Shown piece by piece: positions 27,402-39,600 of a stretch of 64,000 nucleotides of DNA. The notes beneath the pieces were generated by a model that saw nothing but the letters and a program-made list of their open reading frames with translations, was not told the DNA's origin and made no database searches. Every line of letters starts with the position of its first letter. Position 1 is the first letter of the stretch. A program made the position numbers and the translations under genes. The stretch comes from Sipunculus nudus (taxonomy: Eukaryota; Annelida; Sipuncula; Golfingiida; Sipunculidae): the NCBI GenBank assembly GCA_026874595.1, contig CM049306.1:75393642-75457641 (forward strand). Direction: 5' to 3'.

Positions 27402-28060
27402 GAAAATTAATGAGGAACGTGATCCATTAGAATCTTGAGCTCTGTTCAATGTAATCATGAAGCAAGCATAGAATGAATGACTATGGATAGTTCACTTTAT
27501 ATAGGCTCCATATACAAATGAACCTTCCTTTTAATTGTGGTATGTGTTTACAAAGTCCTTTAGCAAATGCCGCTACCCGGGATAGGAAGTTAATTAAACT
27601 GCGAAAATCAACAGCCTTGAAGCTGAACATAAAAAACAACGATACAAATGTTCAATGTTTGTGAGTTAATAATGAATCATATGAGTAACAACTCACCACG
27701 CATTCACCGCAACAAAGTGCAAACTGTCGCTAACTAATTAATGCTACCTGTGCATGATTCTGATCATAAAGCACGAACGGTAGTCTTTGGTGGTGGTCTT
27801 GTTGAATTAAAAGCAGTATGAGACCCTACACTTATTTTTGTTTGGAAATATATTTAGCTAATCCTAATTGAATAAAAATTGTGAAGTCTACATACACTGC
27901 AAGATTTCTGTAATAAACATCAATTTCGACTGTATATTCACAAGTAACATCACAATGGTTCACCAAATTACACTTGTCCTCGGGCTGTCCTTTTGACAAA
28001 AACAGGTCAAACGAGGTCACGACCTCAGAGTGCCATTCTCAGGCAGATATATGAACAAAA

Positions 28061-31000
28061 CAAGGCCTACAGGCCTAATGTGAACCTGTGCAATGAGATT
28101 ACACCAGGTATAATGCTTCAATTCTGGACCATTACTTTTCAAGAACATGTTTAACATGTATATGAACAATGCAAGTACTAAACACCTAGAACAAGAAACA
28201 ATTAAACATATATCACTGCTACAATTCTGGCATGGATGCACACAACACAAAACCTAGAATATGGGTAGTCAACAAGCGACTACGTGTATCCTCCAAAATC
28301 AGAGTGGGAAAGGTGAAGTGAGGCATGGATTGAGTGGCAAGGGGTGTGAGGTGTGTTGCATAATAGCCTCCATGTCTGCAGCCGAAATGTGTACCTAGGT
28401 TGTGCCACCTACCACAAAATTCAGAAAGCTGTCCAAGATGTATAAACATGCAAAATTTTAGGCAGATAAGTCAAACCACTACTGAGATATGAGTGATTTT
28501 AGCCGACGGCAGACAAACAGACGGGCGCTGTGCAAAAATGATTGCAGGTGGCGCCACCGCTTTTGCGTATGATAAAGAACTATGTGCAAAATTTTTGCCC
28601 AATCGGTCAAATGGTTCCTGAGATATGAGCTTGGATTTCTGCAGCCTAAATTTGAAAGTAGGTGGCGCCACCTGTCATAAAATCAAGAAAGCTGTCAAGG
28701 ATGTATAAACCTGCAAAATATCAGGTGGATATGTGAAACCACTGCTAAAGATTTGAGTGATTTTATCCCAAGGCAGATGAACAGATGGACGCTGTGCAAA
28801 AATGTCGCAGGTGGCACCACCAGTTTTGCATATGATAAAGAGCTATTGGCGATCTATACACATGCACAATTTTGGCCCAACTGGTTAAATGGTTCCCGAG
28901 ATATGAGCTTGGATGTCCGCAGCTTAAACGTGAATGTAGGTGGCGCCACCTGTCATTAAATCAAGAAAGCTATCCAAGATGTATAAACCTGCAAAATATC
29001 AGGTGGATATGTGAAACCACTGCCAAAGATTTGAGTGATTTTATCCCAAGGCAGATGAACAGATGGACGCTGTGCAAAAATGTCGCAGGTGGCACCACCA
29101 GTTTTGCATATGATAAAGAGCTATTGGCGATCTATACACATGCACAATTTTGGCCCAACTGGTTAAATGGTTCCCGAGATATGAGCTTGGATGTCCGCAG
29201 CTTAAACGTGAATGTAGGTGGCGCCACCTGTCATTAAATCAAGAAAGCTATCCAAGATGTATAAACCTGCAAAATTTCAGGTGGATAAGTCAAACCACTG
29301 CTGAGATATGAGCAATTTTATCCCAAGGCAGATGAACAGATGGACGCTGTGCAAAAATGTCGCAGGTGGCACCACCAGTTTTGTGTATGATAAAGAGCTA
29401 TTAGAGATCTATACACATGCAAAATTTTGGCCCAACTTGTGAAACAGTTCCCGAGATATGAGCTTGGATGTCTGCTGCTTAAATGTGAATGTAGGTGGCG
29501 CCACCTGTCATTAAATCAAGAAAGCTGCCCAGGATGTATACACATGCAAAATTTCAGATGGATAAGTCCAACCAATGCTGAGATATGAGTGTTTTTATCC
29601 CAAGGCAGATGAACAGATGGAAGCTGTGCAAAAATGGTTGCAGTTGGCGCCACCATTTTAGTTTATGTTATTAAGCTTTCCAAGGGCTACATTTGTGCAA
29701 AATCTTTAGCCTTATTGGTTAGACGGTTCCTGAGATATGTGGGTTTATGTGTGGAAACAGACGCACAAGTGGATGCTGGGCAAAGAGGAAAGGTCAGAGG
29801 TCAACCAAAAATGAGGGCGCAGCAGTTCACATGTGACCAAACATAATTCCAAATTTTAAAAAATTCTACCCAGCGGTTAGAGAGGAGTTCCCCTGAAACC
29901 TATGCGGCCATGGCGGCAGGGTCAGCGTCCGACTGAAAACTCTGTTTTGGTGGATACAATGAATGTAGCTGGCACCACCAGTCTTATATTCAACGAAGAG
30001 ATATATACATATGCCTAATGTCATACTGATATGTCAAACCCCTCCTGTGAAATAAGCAGGGACATACACTGTGCAAAAATTATTGTAGGTGGCGCCACCA
30101 GTCTTGTACACTATAAAGCTACCCGATATATATAAACATGTCCAATTTGACGCTGATGTATCAAATTCCTCTGTAGAAATAAGCAGGAGCATACACTGCT
30201 AAAGTCAATGTAGGTGGCACCACCTGTCTTGTAAATGAGAACACCATCAAAGACGCATGGACAGGTCAAAATATCAGGCCAATACATCAAACTTCCCCAG
30301 AGTTTGATGCACTGGGCTGACAAGGCTTAGGTGAGTAAGGCAGTTGCCCCCCGAATGAACTGTTAAAAACTGCTGGCTCAAGCAACTGCACTGAGTGAAC
30401 TCTTGACCTGCACCTGGCTAGATTGAGTGAACTTTTGACCTGTATCTGGCTGCACTGAGAGAACCCTTGACCTGTTGCATAATCTCACACAGTTGGCAGT
30501 CTGCCAAAGCTATAAATAGATTCAAGCTGAACTTTGGTGCCAAATATGATGCAATGAGCAGTCTGCCAAAGCTATAAATAGAATGCAGCTACTGCACTGA
30601 GTGAACTCTTGACCTATACCTGGCTACACTTCTTCCAATCCTGGCACTGTGCCAAAACTATTTATAGAGATGACATCATCTTGGCTAATGGCCAACATTC
30701 TGCCAATGGTAAACCAAATGCTGCCATCTGTAGACAAAAGTGGTCCCTACTTGAAATAACTTTGAAATTTATTTTCCCAATACAAAATGCTTTTCAGCTT
30801 ACTTTTTATAAAAAAGAAATCAGGAATATATGTAAAATTATTACGGATGCATACTGAATGCAAAATTAAAATACAGATATATCTCACTGATGGCAAATTC
30901 TTTAATTAAGTTGTGTAGGGATACCAATAATTTATAATCCACGTACAGTTGTCTTTATATAGCCACAGAGAGCTGAATATCCATGATTGTAACATTGCCT

Positions 31001-32220
31001 GGTATGATGAGTAACTTAAATCATATATCTAAATTTTTTAAAAGCTTTTAAAAAAACGTTATTGTCAATATTAAGCAAAGTTAAACCTGAAATCTAAATG
31101 TCTAGTGGCACAATATAATAGATGCTGATAAAATGGTGCCAGGCTAGATGTAACAGCATAAAGCAGCTAACATATATGGTAAAATGACTCAATTCAATCT
31201 CCATAATTCAGCCAAAAATCATTCATGTGGAACCATTAATGACAATTATTATAAGAATTATTGTAGGGAAGATTCTTGTAAATGATTTAACAAACTGGCT
31301 TCAGTGGCATCAGTCGAAAAAGGTTTTGCAGGTTTATAACTCATATAGGAAGATACAGCAAACTGGCTAAGTTCAGCTTCCTGTAACTCAGCCAAAAAGC
31401 ACTGAACCAAAACCATTTGAACAAACTTGAATTATCAACATCTGAAGATAATTAATGTGTGAGATTTAAGAATTTGGCCTAGTGGTTTTTGAGAAGATCT
31501 TTGTAGCTACTGAGCTAAAATGGGCTGTTATGGCATATGACTGAATTCAGCTTCCCATAACTTAGCCAAAAGTCACTGAAAAGAGACCATTTGAACAAAC
31601 TTCAGAAAGCACTACCCTAGGATCATTTCTGTGCGATATTAAACATTTTGGCCAAATGGGTTCAGAGAAGAAGTTTTTTGTAGCCCTCAGTGTGATACAG
31701 GTACTGATGACCCCGTACAAAAAAAAAACGATGGAAGGTGGCGCCATCAATACCTCAATTTCAGATATGACCTATGTGACCAACATTGGCAAAAAATGTG
31801 GTGATGATAGCTCTAGCTGTTTCTGAGATTTAAATTTTAATATGCTTTTTTGCACAGTCAACAAAGTTCAACCTCCTTTAACTCCGCCAAAAGTCTCTGA
31901 ACTGGAACCATTCGAACAAACTTGAGAAAGATTGTTCGAAGGAATTATTTCTGTGAAATACTGGACAATTTGGCTGGACAATTTCTGAGAAGAAGATTTT
32001 TAAAGTTTTTTTAGCTTTTTCCCTATAAAATCTAAGAAAATGCAGTTAGAAAAAAATAAACAAAATACCATATAGTTTTTTGGATGACTGATTATTTGTA
32101 AAAAATTTGGTGATGCTAGCTCCTGCCGTTTTTGAGATAGCTATGGTTAACATACAGATGATGCACGACGCACAACATACGACGCACCACACCATCGCAT
32201 AAGCTCACAGGTTCGCTAAA
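28061..32220 (-). mobile_element. Helentron-like element E2, interrupted by copy B
   Basis: On the minus strand the 5' part reads TTTTTTAGCGAACCTGTGAG and the 3' part has CACAGGTTCAC, ATT, a hairpin AGGCCT-GT-AGGCCT, then TTG before host TTT. The ends match element E (49370-54214). The interior holds GGTGGCGCCACC units (30.0-30.3 kb), TGAACTCTTGACCTG repeats (30.38-30.62 kb) and units of the CTGAATTCAGCTTCC type (31.2-32.1 kb). No ORF of note. The right end is accurate to a few bases. Confidence 0.65.
28254..29958 (-). mobile_element. Helentron-like element, copy B
   Basis: Same family as copy A: CTAGAATATGGG tail, hairpin GTAGTC-AACAAGC-GACTAC (28265-28283), subterminal block at 28285-28294, and at the other end TGGTGGATACA. 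The interior has about four 278-bp double units, with palindromes near 28661, 28939, 29217 and 29495. The units at 28.75-28.96 and 29.03-29.24 kb are almost identical, a recent duplication. It lies inside E2. Confidence 0.78.
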
Positions 32221-32368
32221 AAAGAACTTGGGAGGTCTGTCCGCTTTAGAGGGTCGTAATATGTACTGAATACACAGGCAGGACGGGAAAGTTTGTCTGT
32301 TGTTGGGGTAGTGAGTTTTTCCGCTTTACTGCATTTGTGTTATACATAAACAATACTAGCTGATAAAC

Positions 32369-33165
32369 CCTGTATACCGGGCTAATTACCGGGGTTGGGG
32401 AAATATATTAACTGAGATGTGGACTGTTGGCTCAATTTTTATTCTAAAAGTTAACAGAAAATATAGGTTTTCAGTGGGAAACTGTCTCAATAAGATATGT
32501 AAAAATATTTTTTACATTTATTTTGTGGGGTTGTCCTCATGGCAAGAAATTCATGCCCCGGTATGTTTACCTTGAAGACCTGGTCAGTGATGTTTACATT
32601 GCGTATTGGAATGAGACGCGGGGGCATTCAGGTTTTTCGATGATAATTGACTGGATTCTATTGTTGGACATATAAAGATTAGGTTGATGTGAGGAACACA
32701 TGAAAGATTTATTAAATGTACCTTGCAAAGAAAATTTCTTGAAGAAAGAAACAGAAATATGCATTACTGGTAAGAAGCAGGAGCGAACCCAACAGGACTC
32801 CATGCAGAGGGTCCATATACCATTTTCAGCCGCCACAACCTTTTTATTTCATTGTATCAGACAAATCTTGAGGCCTGAAACCCCCATGGCTCCACTCCAC
32901 CCAACGTCTGATCCTGAAATTGGGACCTTGAATTAGGTTTTGTCATTAGACCACCTGGGTTGAACTCTCGGCATTTCATAATGAGAGAAACATGTTTTTC
33001 TCTTTTATTGACTACCACGTGGGTGAGAGCCTCGTTCAAATATAAGTCCTGACAGGCTCAAATCCCTCACTAAAAGCAAGCGTTATTCATATGAACAAAA
33101 GTAGTGTTTGAGGTTGAGTGACCACGATGCATGCAGTCTGGTCATTGCCGAAGGCAGTTCGGCTG
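32369..33165 (-). repeat. Interspersed repeat F, copy 2, broken by hAT-like MITE
   Basis: Inverted relative of 25484-26236 (agctgataaaccctgtatac start, aaggcagttcggctg near the end). The MITE at 33166 inserted into it; the matching sequence continues for a few bases at 34197. Confidence 0.65.
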
Positions 33166-34188
33166 GGGTACAGGTGAATTCGGCCCATTTCTAACCCGGC
33201 CCGTACCAACCCGGCCCGTACTTACCAACCCGGCACATTCAAATTACCAACCCGGCCCGTACCTGGACCTTGCCTATACAATAACGTGAATCAATATATA
33301 TTATACTATGAAAATTTACACGTCTAAAATATTAAAATGGGTGTAAACTAATGGAGATTTAGAGGAAGGTTTTAGCCTAGCGCGCGCTCTCTCTCACTCT
33401 CTCTCTCTGTTTCTACACATACACATACACATAAATAATATACACAATATTTATCGAATCCATAACTTTTTATTTACGTCTCTTAATAATAATAAAGAAT
33501 CATGATAAAAATCTACTACAAAAATATTATATACTATTCAACATATGCATAACTTTTGAATATTTATGTGCGTTTCCTGTCATTTACACATGCAGCCTTA
33601 ATATGTATATTATGAATAAGTCACGCTTTCCGTTGACACACTTGTTGCGCAAATACATGTAACTAATGTATTACATTTCATCACAACTATTTAATATTTC
33701 CTTCGGGTAACATCAAAGGTTTACATGATTATAACGTTTATCGTAAAATTTAATGTCATGTTTGTCGATTTTAAAAATATTAATTATTCTTCACGGATAT
33801 AATTTGATACCATACACGATAGCTATTTAATGACACTTTCATTTAAAAGTGCAGTTTATATTGAACAAATTGCTCTACATTATTTATGTTATCATATTTA
33901 TAATGTCACAGGTGAAACAAATATTAATCAGTAAAATTAGTTCTCGTTCCTGCTCTCTCTCTCTCTCTTTTCTCTCTCATAAAAAAAGTAAAATATGAAT
34001 AAAAAAAAATATTGGGATTAGACAAATTGTGATTGTTAATATTATAATATATATTATCGTTATTGTATAGGCAAATTCCAGGTACGGGCCGTACGGGCCG
34101 GGTTGGTTATTTGAATGGGCCGGGTTGGTAGGTACGGGCCCGGTTGGTACGGGCCGGGTTAGAAATGGGCCGAATTCACCTGTACCCC
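33166..34188. mobile_element. hAT-like MITE with 8-bp target duplication
   Basis: Long terminal inverted repeats of well over 100 bp start GGGGTACAGGTGAATTCGGC and contain tandem ACCAACCCGGCCCGTAC blocks. The duplication TTCGGCTG is at 33158-33165 and 34189-34196. The empty site survives in the related inverted copy near 25485 (gcagttcggctgggctc on the minus strand). The AT-rich centre has no ORF. Confidence 0.8.
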
Positions 34189-34721
34189 TTCGGCTGTGCT
34201 CAGTCTAAGGGACACAGATTTACTGTCTGCATTAGTGAGTTGTCCACCTTACTGAGTTGTCCGTTAGTAGGAGTTTCACTTTATGTTTATAAATTATATG
34301 AACTTAAACAGTTAAACAAGGCCTTTTTTTTATTTTTGCCTTTTGTATATTTCATTTGATTCAGTTGGAACCCCAACAGCATCAGACTGATCAGTGTGTG
34401 GGATAATTCTTTGTTGACATATCGCCACTGAGAATCATACCTACTTGCTGTTACATTAATAAATTTGATTCCTCTTCTTAAATGATAATATATTATGTAC
34501 AATGATGACGACAACGACAGTCACTGATACGTCTTCTGCTCCAACTTAAATTTCCCCGCAATCATCTGTGTACCAGAAATTTATGCGTTATAATTTATTT
34601 TCTGTTTAAACCTTCAAACTTATTAAGATTGTTTTTTAAATATTAACATTCTGTATTTTATTATCAAAACAATAGGTAGCAATTTTATTCAGAGTAATAA
34701 TTTTTTGTAAAAATTATTTGG

Positions 34722-34783
34722 TATAAAATTCCCGAAACGCATGAAGACTTCCGGGCAAAACAAACTTCGCGTGGACAGATTCG
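34722..34783 (+). promoter_or_regulatory. Probable NOL8 promoter and first untranslated exon
   Basis: TATAAAA at 34722 is followed at 34747 by ACTTCCGG, the ETS/GABP-type site common in housekeeping and bidirectional promoters. A good donor TTCG|gtatgt is at 34784. The segment is locally richer in G+C than its surroundings. An ATG at 34741 would not stay open into the RRM exon (it reaches TGA), so I treat the exon as untranslated. Whether CENP-P shares this promoter is inference. Confidence 0.4.
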
Positions 34784-35234
34784 GTATGTTGATTTTTATT
34801 GCATACACAAGTTGTATATTGTCTTTTGCCTAACCTTACCTCCTTTAGTGGTATAAACAATCAAACGAAAATATAAGTCATGTTAGTTAGGCTGGAATGT
34901 ATAGTCTGGTGTTGAAATTGTGAGCGAGCGATAATAGGGTGAAAACGTCCCAAGCCCATGTGGGTCGGTTGACAGTTGACACACCAGGACTCCAATCAAT
35001 TAGCCTTGATTCGAGTGTGTGGAATCCCAATTAATATGTCTGTAATGCATGACTGGCTTTGCAAAAAAATATGTTGGAGCCACTATAGAACGCAGGCTAC
35101 GCTTCTATTGAGGAACATGAAAATATAAATAAAACTGTCTCTTCTCATTCCCTATTTTAACTCCTGCTTTTCCCTGTAGATGTCCCTATACACTCATATC
35201 AACTTTTCTAACATAAACAAGTACTAAACATCAG

Positions 35235-35313
35235 AAGTCGCCTGAATCAGGAATCGTACCTACGATCTCTAGACTAGGAGCACTACATGTTACTAAGTGA
35301 GCCGTGAAGACGA
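35235..35313 (-). repeat. tRNA-derived SINE head
   Basis: On the minus strand GGCTCACTTAGTAACATG resembles a degenerate A box and GGTACGATTCC differs by one base from the B-box consensus, at the expected distance. No cloverleaf of a working tRNA was drawn. In the first NOL8 intron. Confidence 0.5.
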
Positions 35314-36480
35314 GTTACCAGCATGAGCGATTTTTGTTATTTTTATATGCAGTTGAAGCGCCATCTATCGCAAAAATGTGGAACCATTTACTATTTGAAC
35401 AGGAGAATTAAGCTAAGCTGGGGGCTCCGCCTCTACACCCCCGTTCAGGCGGGGAACCCAGGTTCCCTGGACTTCTCCTCCTCTAATATAAAAGACTACA
35501 ATAATGAGCAAAATTAAATATGGGAATTCTCAGGAAAATAATATGTATCGGCCTTTGTCAGGAAACAATTTATTATGCAACAACCATTGTGCATAAGGTA
35601 CCAGCGGTTGGCTGCAGCCCGGTTTCTATAGTTCTGCCAATATGTAAGTTTTAAATAAAATTTTTAAAAATGAAATTTAAAAAATTGGAAATTCGTCAAT
35701 TGGTTTTTAACTAAGTATGTCTCAATTTAAAAGAATGCCTACTCAATGACTACAGTTCTACAAGTGAAAACAATTACTTTTATTAAATAAAAGGTCAAAT
35801 TTTGCTCCCTCTGTGTTCCTGCTTCATTCACATATAATGACATTAAGACTTATATCATAGCCGGGTAACTGTTGCCAGCAAAAATGATACCAGTCCAGTG
35901 AAGAGTGCACAGAGCCAATTGTGTTACATTTCATTTTGAGTGACAGCCCAGCAATCCGCCTGCATAGGGCTCTGTGCATGCAGGGTGTCTGGCCTGTCTG
36001 TCTGAGCCTGTTGCCTATTTGACTTATTATTCAATAAGAGTAGAAAACAATATGCATGCTTATCGGACTGATAGAGCTTACTTTGAACAATTATACTAGA
36101 CTTACTATCTTACACCTATCTTACCCAATTTAACAAACTTTAGGAGATTGGAGAGCTGATAGTCATGGCTGAGAATTCCTATAAACTCCTTTGTAAATCC
36201 TCAAGAACTCCTATAAAATTCTTATATTTCTTCAGGGGCCTGGGAATAGGCCTGCTTTTAGTGCTTCAGGCATGTTTGCCTGTTGATTCTCTTAAAGAAG
36301 GCAGCATGCTGTTCCATACTGAATGGCATCGTACAAATTTGATGTAACATACAACATTTTGTATTGTTAAACTATGCCTTCATCCAGCACAACGATGATT
36401 GTTTATTGTTTTTCATATGACACGTATGCTGACATTGCCATTTGCATATCTCCATAAACTTTGATTTTTATTAATTGCAG

Positions 36481-36640
36481 GATGACCCAAGGACAAGAAA
36501 GGTGCATCTTGTCATGACAAAGAAGAGAGTTTTCCTGGGAGGGCTCCCTGAGGGGGTCACAGATGAAGAACTACAAAGCAGATTTTCCAAGTTTGGGACA
36601 ATATCATCACTTGGCATAAAGCAAAAAACAGGCCCTGATG
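36481..36640 (+). CDS. NOL8: NOL8 exon with RRM first half
   Basis: Acceptor taattgcag and donor GATG|gtacaa. From ATG 36514 it encodes MTKKRVFLGGLPEGVTDEEL and a following FSKFG, the RNP2-like strand and first helix of the RRM. The 33 bases before the ATG are treated as 5' UTR. Confidence 0.9.
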
Positions 36641-39600
36641 GTACAATAAGTATTACAGAATATTTTTGAGAGTCTATGAGCTTGCTGAGAAGAAGGGTCT
36701 AAGGCCAGTTAACCACATGCCATTTTTCAAATCTGCTTAGCTTATTAGCATAATCTACTGGTTGAATTAGAAATATTCATAATTGACCAAAGTAAAGATG
36801 TTTATAAAATAAATGGTGAACAGTGCCCACGAGGCAATAAACTATTCTTTTTTTCAGAAAGGGTCAATTTGATAAGACAGTGGGAACTCTCATGGGAACT
36901 TTCAAGTCTGTCCCCACTTCTGATATTGGTTTTTAATTTGGTTTAAGAAAAAGAATATTTAACATACTGTTATTCATTGGAACTTGTTCCTGATGTAAGC
37001 TTGAATGTCTGGTCAGTAAGGGGTATTGACAAAAGCCCCCGTGGTGAAATCCTCCTCCCCCAGGACAATTGTCAAAATCCCCAAACCCTAACTGAATGAT
37101 TAAGAGGACAAAGGCCTTTTTCTTGGGGGGGGGGGGGTTTTGTCCTATACCCAGTAAATATACTTCTTACTGTATCACTGAAATTCTGTTTTGATACTAC
37201 AGATATCTCAATTTGTATTTCTTATTTATACATCTATCATATTTAATGCATATGCTAGTATGTACTCTTACTTAATTTAAAGTTGTATCTTTTTGAATTT
37301 TATTTACTATTTTTTCTTAACAGAGAATATGGTTAACACCTTTGCCCACATGGATATAGATATAACAGAGGAAAGCTGGAAGAAATGTGAGTATTTACAT
37401 AAACTAATTTACTTTACCCTGTAATAATAGTACACAGCCAGTTGTTCTACTCTCCAAATAAATACCAATGTCATTCCTTTAACAGTGTACTTTTTACCAA
37501 TTCAGTACATTAGTTCTCAACCAAGTGATGTTCCATTTTAAGTAAGAGTGATGTTGATTGATCATTCAAATCACCAAGTTCAGTAAATTAAAATGCCACA
37601 ATATACATGTGCATTTATAAGTCATTTACATAAATATTTGATTTTATCATAATTTTTTGACATATTTATTCTTTTTAAAATCATTGATTTGGAAAGATGA
37701 AAGATTTTTTATCACCAGAAATTTAGGTTCTATAACTTATTTTCCTGGAACAGATTAATATTTTTTTAACTTGTGGAAATAATTTTTCAGGTATAGGTAT
37801 ATATAACAAGAGCAAGTGGAAAGGACGCACTCTGCTCATACAAGAGGCCAAAGAGAGTTTTATAGACAAGTAAGATACATCTTTTTAAAGCATAACTTAT
37901 TTAAGCCAACTGTGTACCAAGAATAACCATTGGCAGCTCATCTCTATGTTCACACTGACAGATTACTATAGTCCGTTCCACCAACCGTGACACTAGGTTT
38001 TTTGGGGTTTTCTTCTCATCCTGGATTTATAATGTGTGTTCATAGCGATATGGCGAATGCTGAGAAAATGACCAAATTTTGTGTGAAGTTAGCGAAAATT
38101 GATGAAAAACAACTTACATCACGACGCCGAGTTGTTGTTTTTCTTTATGTGAGAACTGCATTGCCAACTCAGCGCTATATGTGAAAAATTTGCCGTCATA
38201 ATGGTATGACGTAACCGTGACGTCACGGTCGTCGCGTGAAATTTCCTGAATACACGTTATGAAGAAGCCAGCAGGTGGCACAGTGGTCAGCAGCCAAAGT
38301 TGAGCTCTTCTATTTTATAATACTGTATATGGCCGATTTTTAAATTGATAGTGTACGGTACACAGAGCCCTGGTCATGGCTATGCCCGAAGCTTCATTCT
38401 TGTAACTGGTGTTATACGCGTAAAAAATCGCTTTGCTAGGCCCGTCAGCGCGTTTAGTTCTGGACTACAAGTTTTCTAGCGACAGCCGGTGCGAATCTAT
38501 TCACATTTGTTTGAAAAAAATGCGAATTTTAATTCCCATCAAATTAACGAATAGAACTTTAACAAAAAAGTGCAAAAAGTTTACAAAATTCCATGCGAAT
38601 CTACGTATTTCAGGACCCGAGACACCGGCACTGGCATCTTGTCATCCCTATTTAAAATGAACTGGTCAGAATATTCGCCTAACTTTTTACCGCTTTGTGC
38701 GTACTTGCCTTGCAATATGGGCGATCCCATTTCAAGGTTGGGATGACCCCGCACACTTTAGATTATTTTAGATACTTAAGATTTATCCTAGTCCGTACGC
38801 GCAGGTTTGGACTAAATTTTTGCTCAAAATTAACATTTTACACAGATTGTTTTTTTGTCATAATCACTGGATATGTGTCCCATAAAAAAAGGGTAGTGCA
38901 TGGTAATGAATATATGTTTCTGGGATCGCCAATAAATTCAGATTTGGCCTAAACACAAGAATTTAAATCCATTTCCAAGGAAAATCGTCCAAAAATCAAC
39001 GCAAGGCAGGCTTGGTACCATGTTAATCAAATACTGTGCTTGCCACAGCTGTTATAAGTATTGATTTAAACTTTGCCAGAAAATGTAATTTACATATATA
39101 CAAATGACTGTATGAGGGCGAACAGAGTTCACTGAAAAAAATGCCCGAGCTTGAAATTGACACGAATGGACTGCGCGACCCCCCCTCAGAGAGCCACCCG
39201 TGATACATTGTAAAAGAAAATCGCTGGTGCTGCATGCCCGGTACACGTGCCAGGGGGAAATCTAAGGCACACAGGCACGGTGTACAAGTTTCTGGCATTT
39301 TATTATTATTGTTATTGCATCGCCTTTGACCAAAAGGATATTACCCTTTCATCTATATCTAAAATGGGGGGGGGACTTTATTTAGAAATCGCGTTCTTTT
39401 ATGATGAATACGACACTTTTTAGCCGAGATATCAAAATAATTTTATTGTTAATTTTAAAAAAATTAAGTGTCTTGTATTCTCAAACTTAAAAAGGATCTC
39501 CTCTGACTCTGAAACAAAGTACAGTCGTCGAACACGTGCTATATACATGTAACTAATGACAGTGATGTACTGCTGCATTTTATTATTGATTGACCACTCC

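Larger units (their letters stand above)
26237..28060. other. AT-rich spacer
   Basis: No gene found; contains the AT microsatellite and a MITE fragment at 27122. Confidence 0.5.

Noticed and set aside
35235-35313. Functional tRNA gene
   Set aside because: A and B boxes are degenerate and no complete cloverleaf was found; better explained as a SINE head.
36475-36513. Upstream start of NOL8 at TTG 36475
   Set aside because: That codon overlaps the splice acceptor (ttgcag); the first ATG in frame is 36514.
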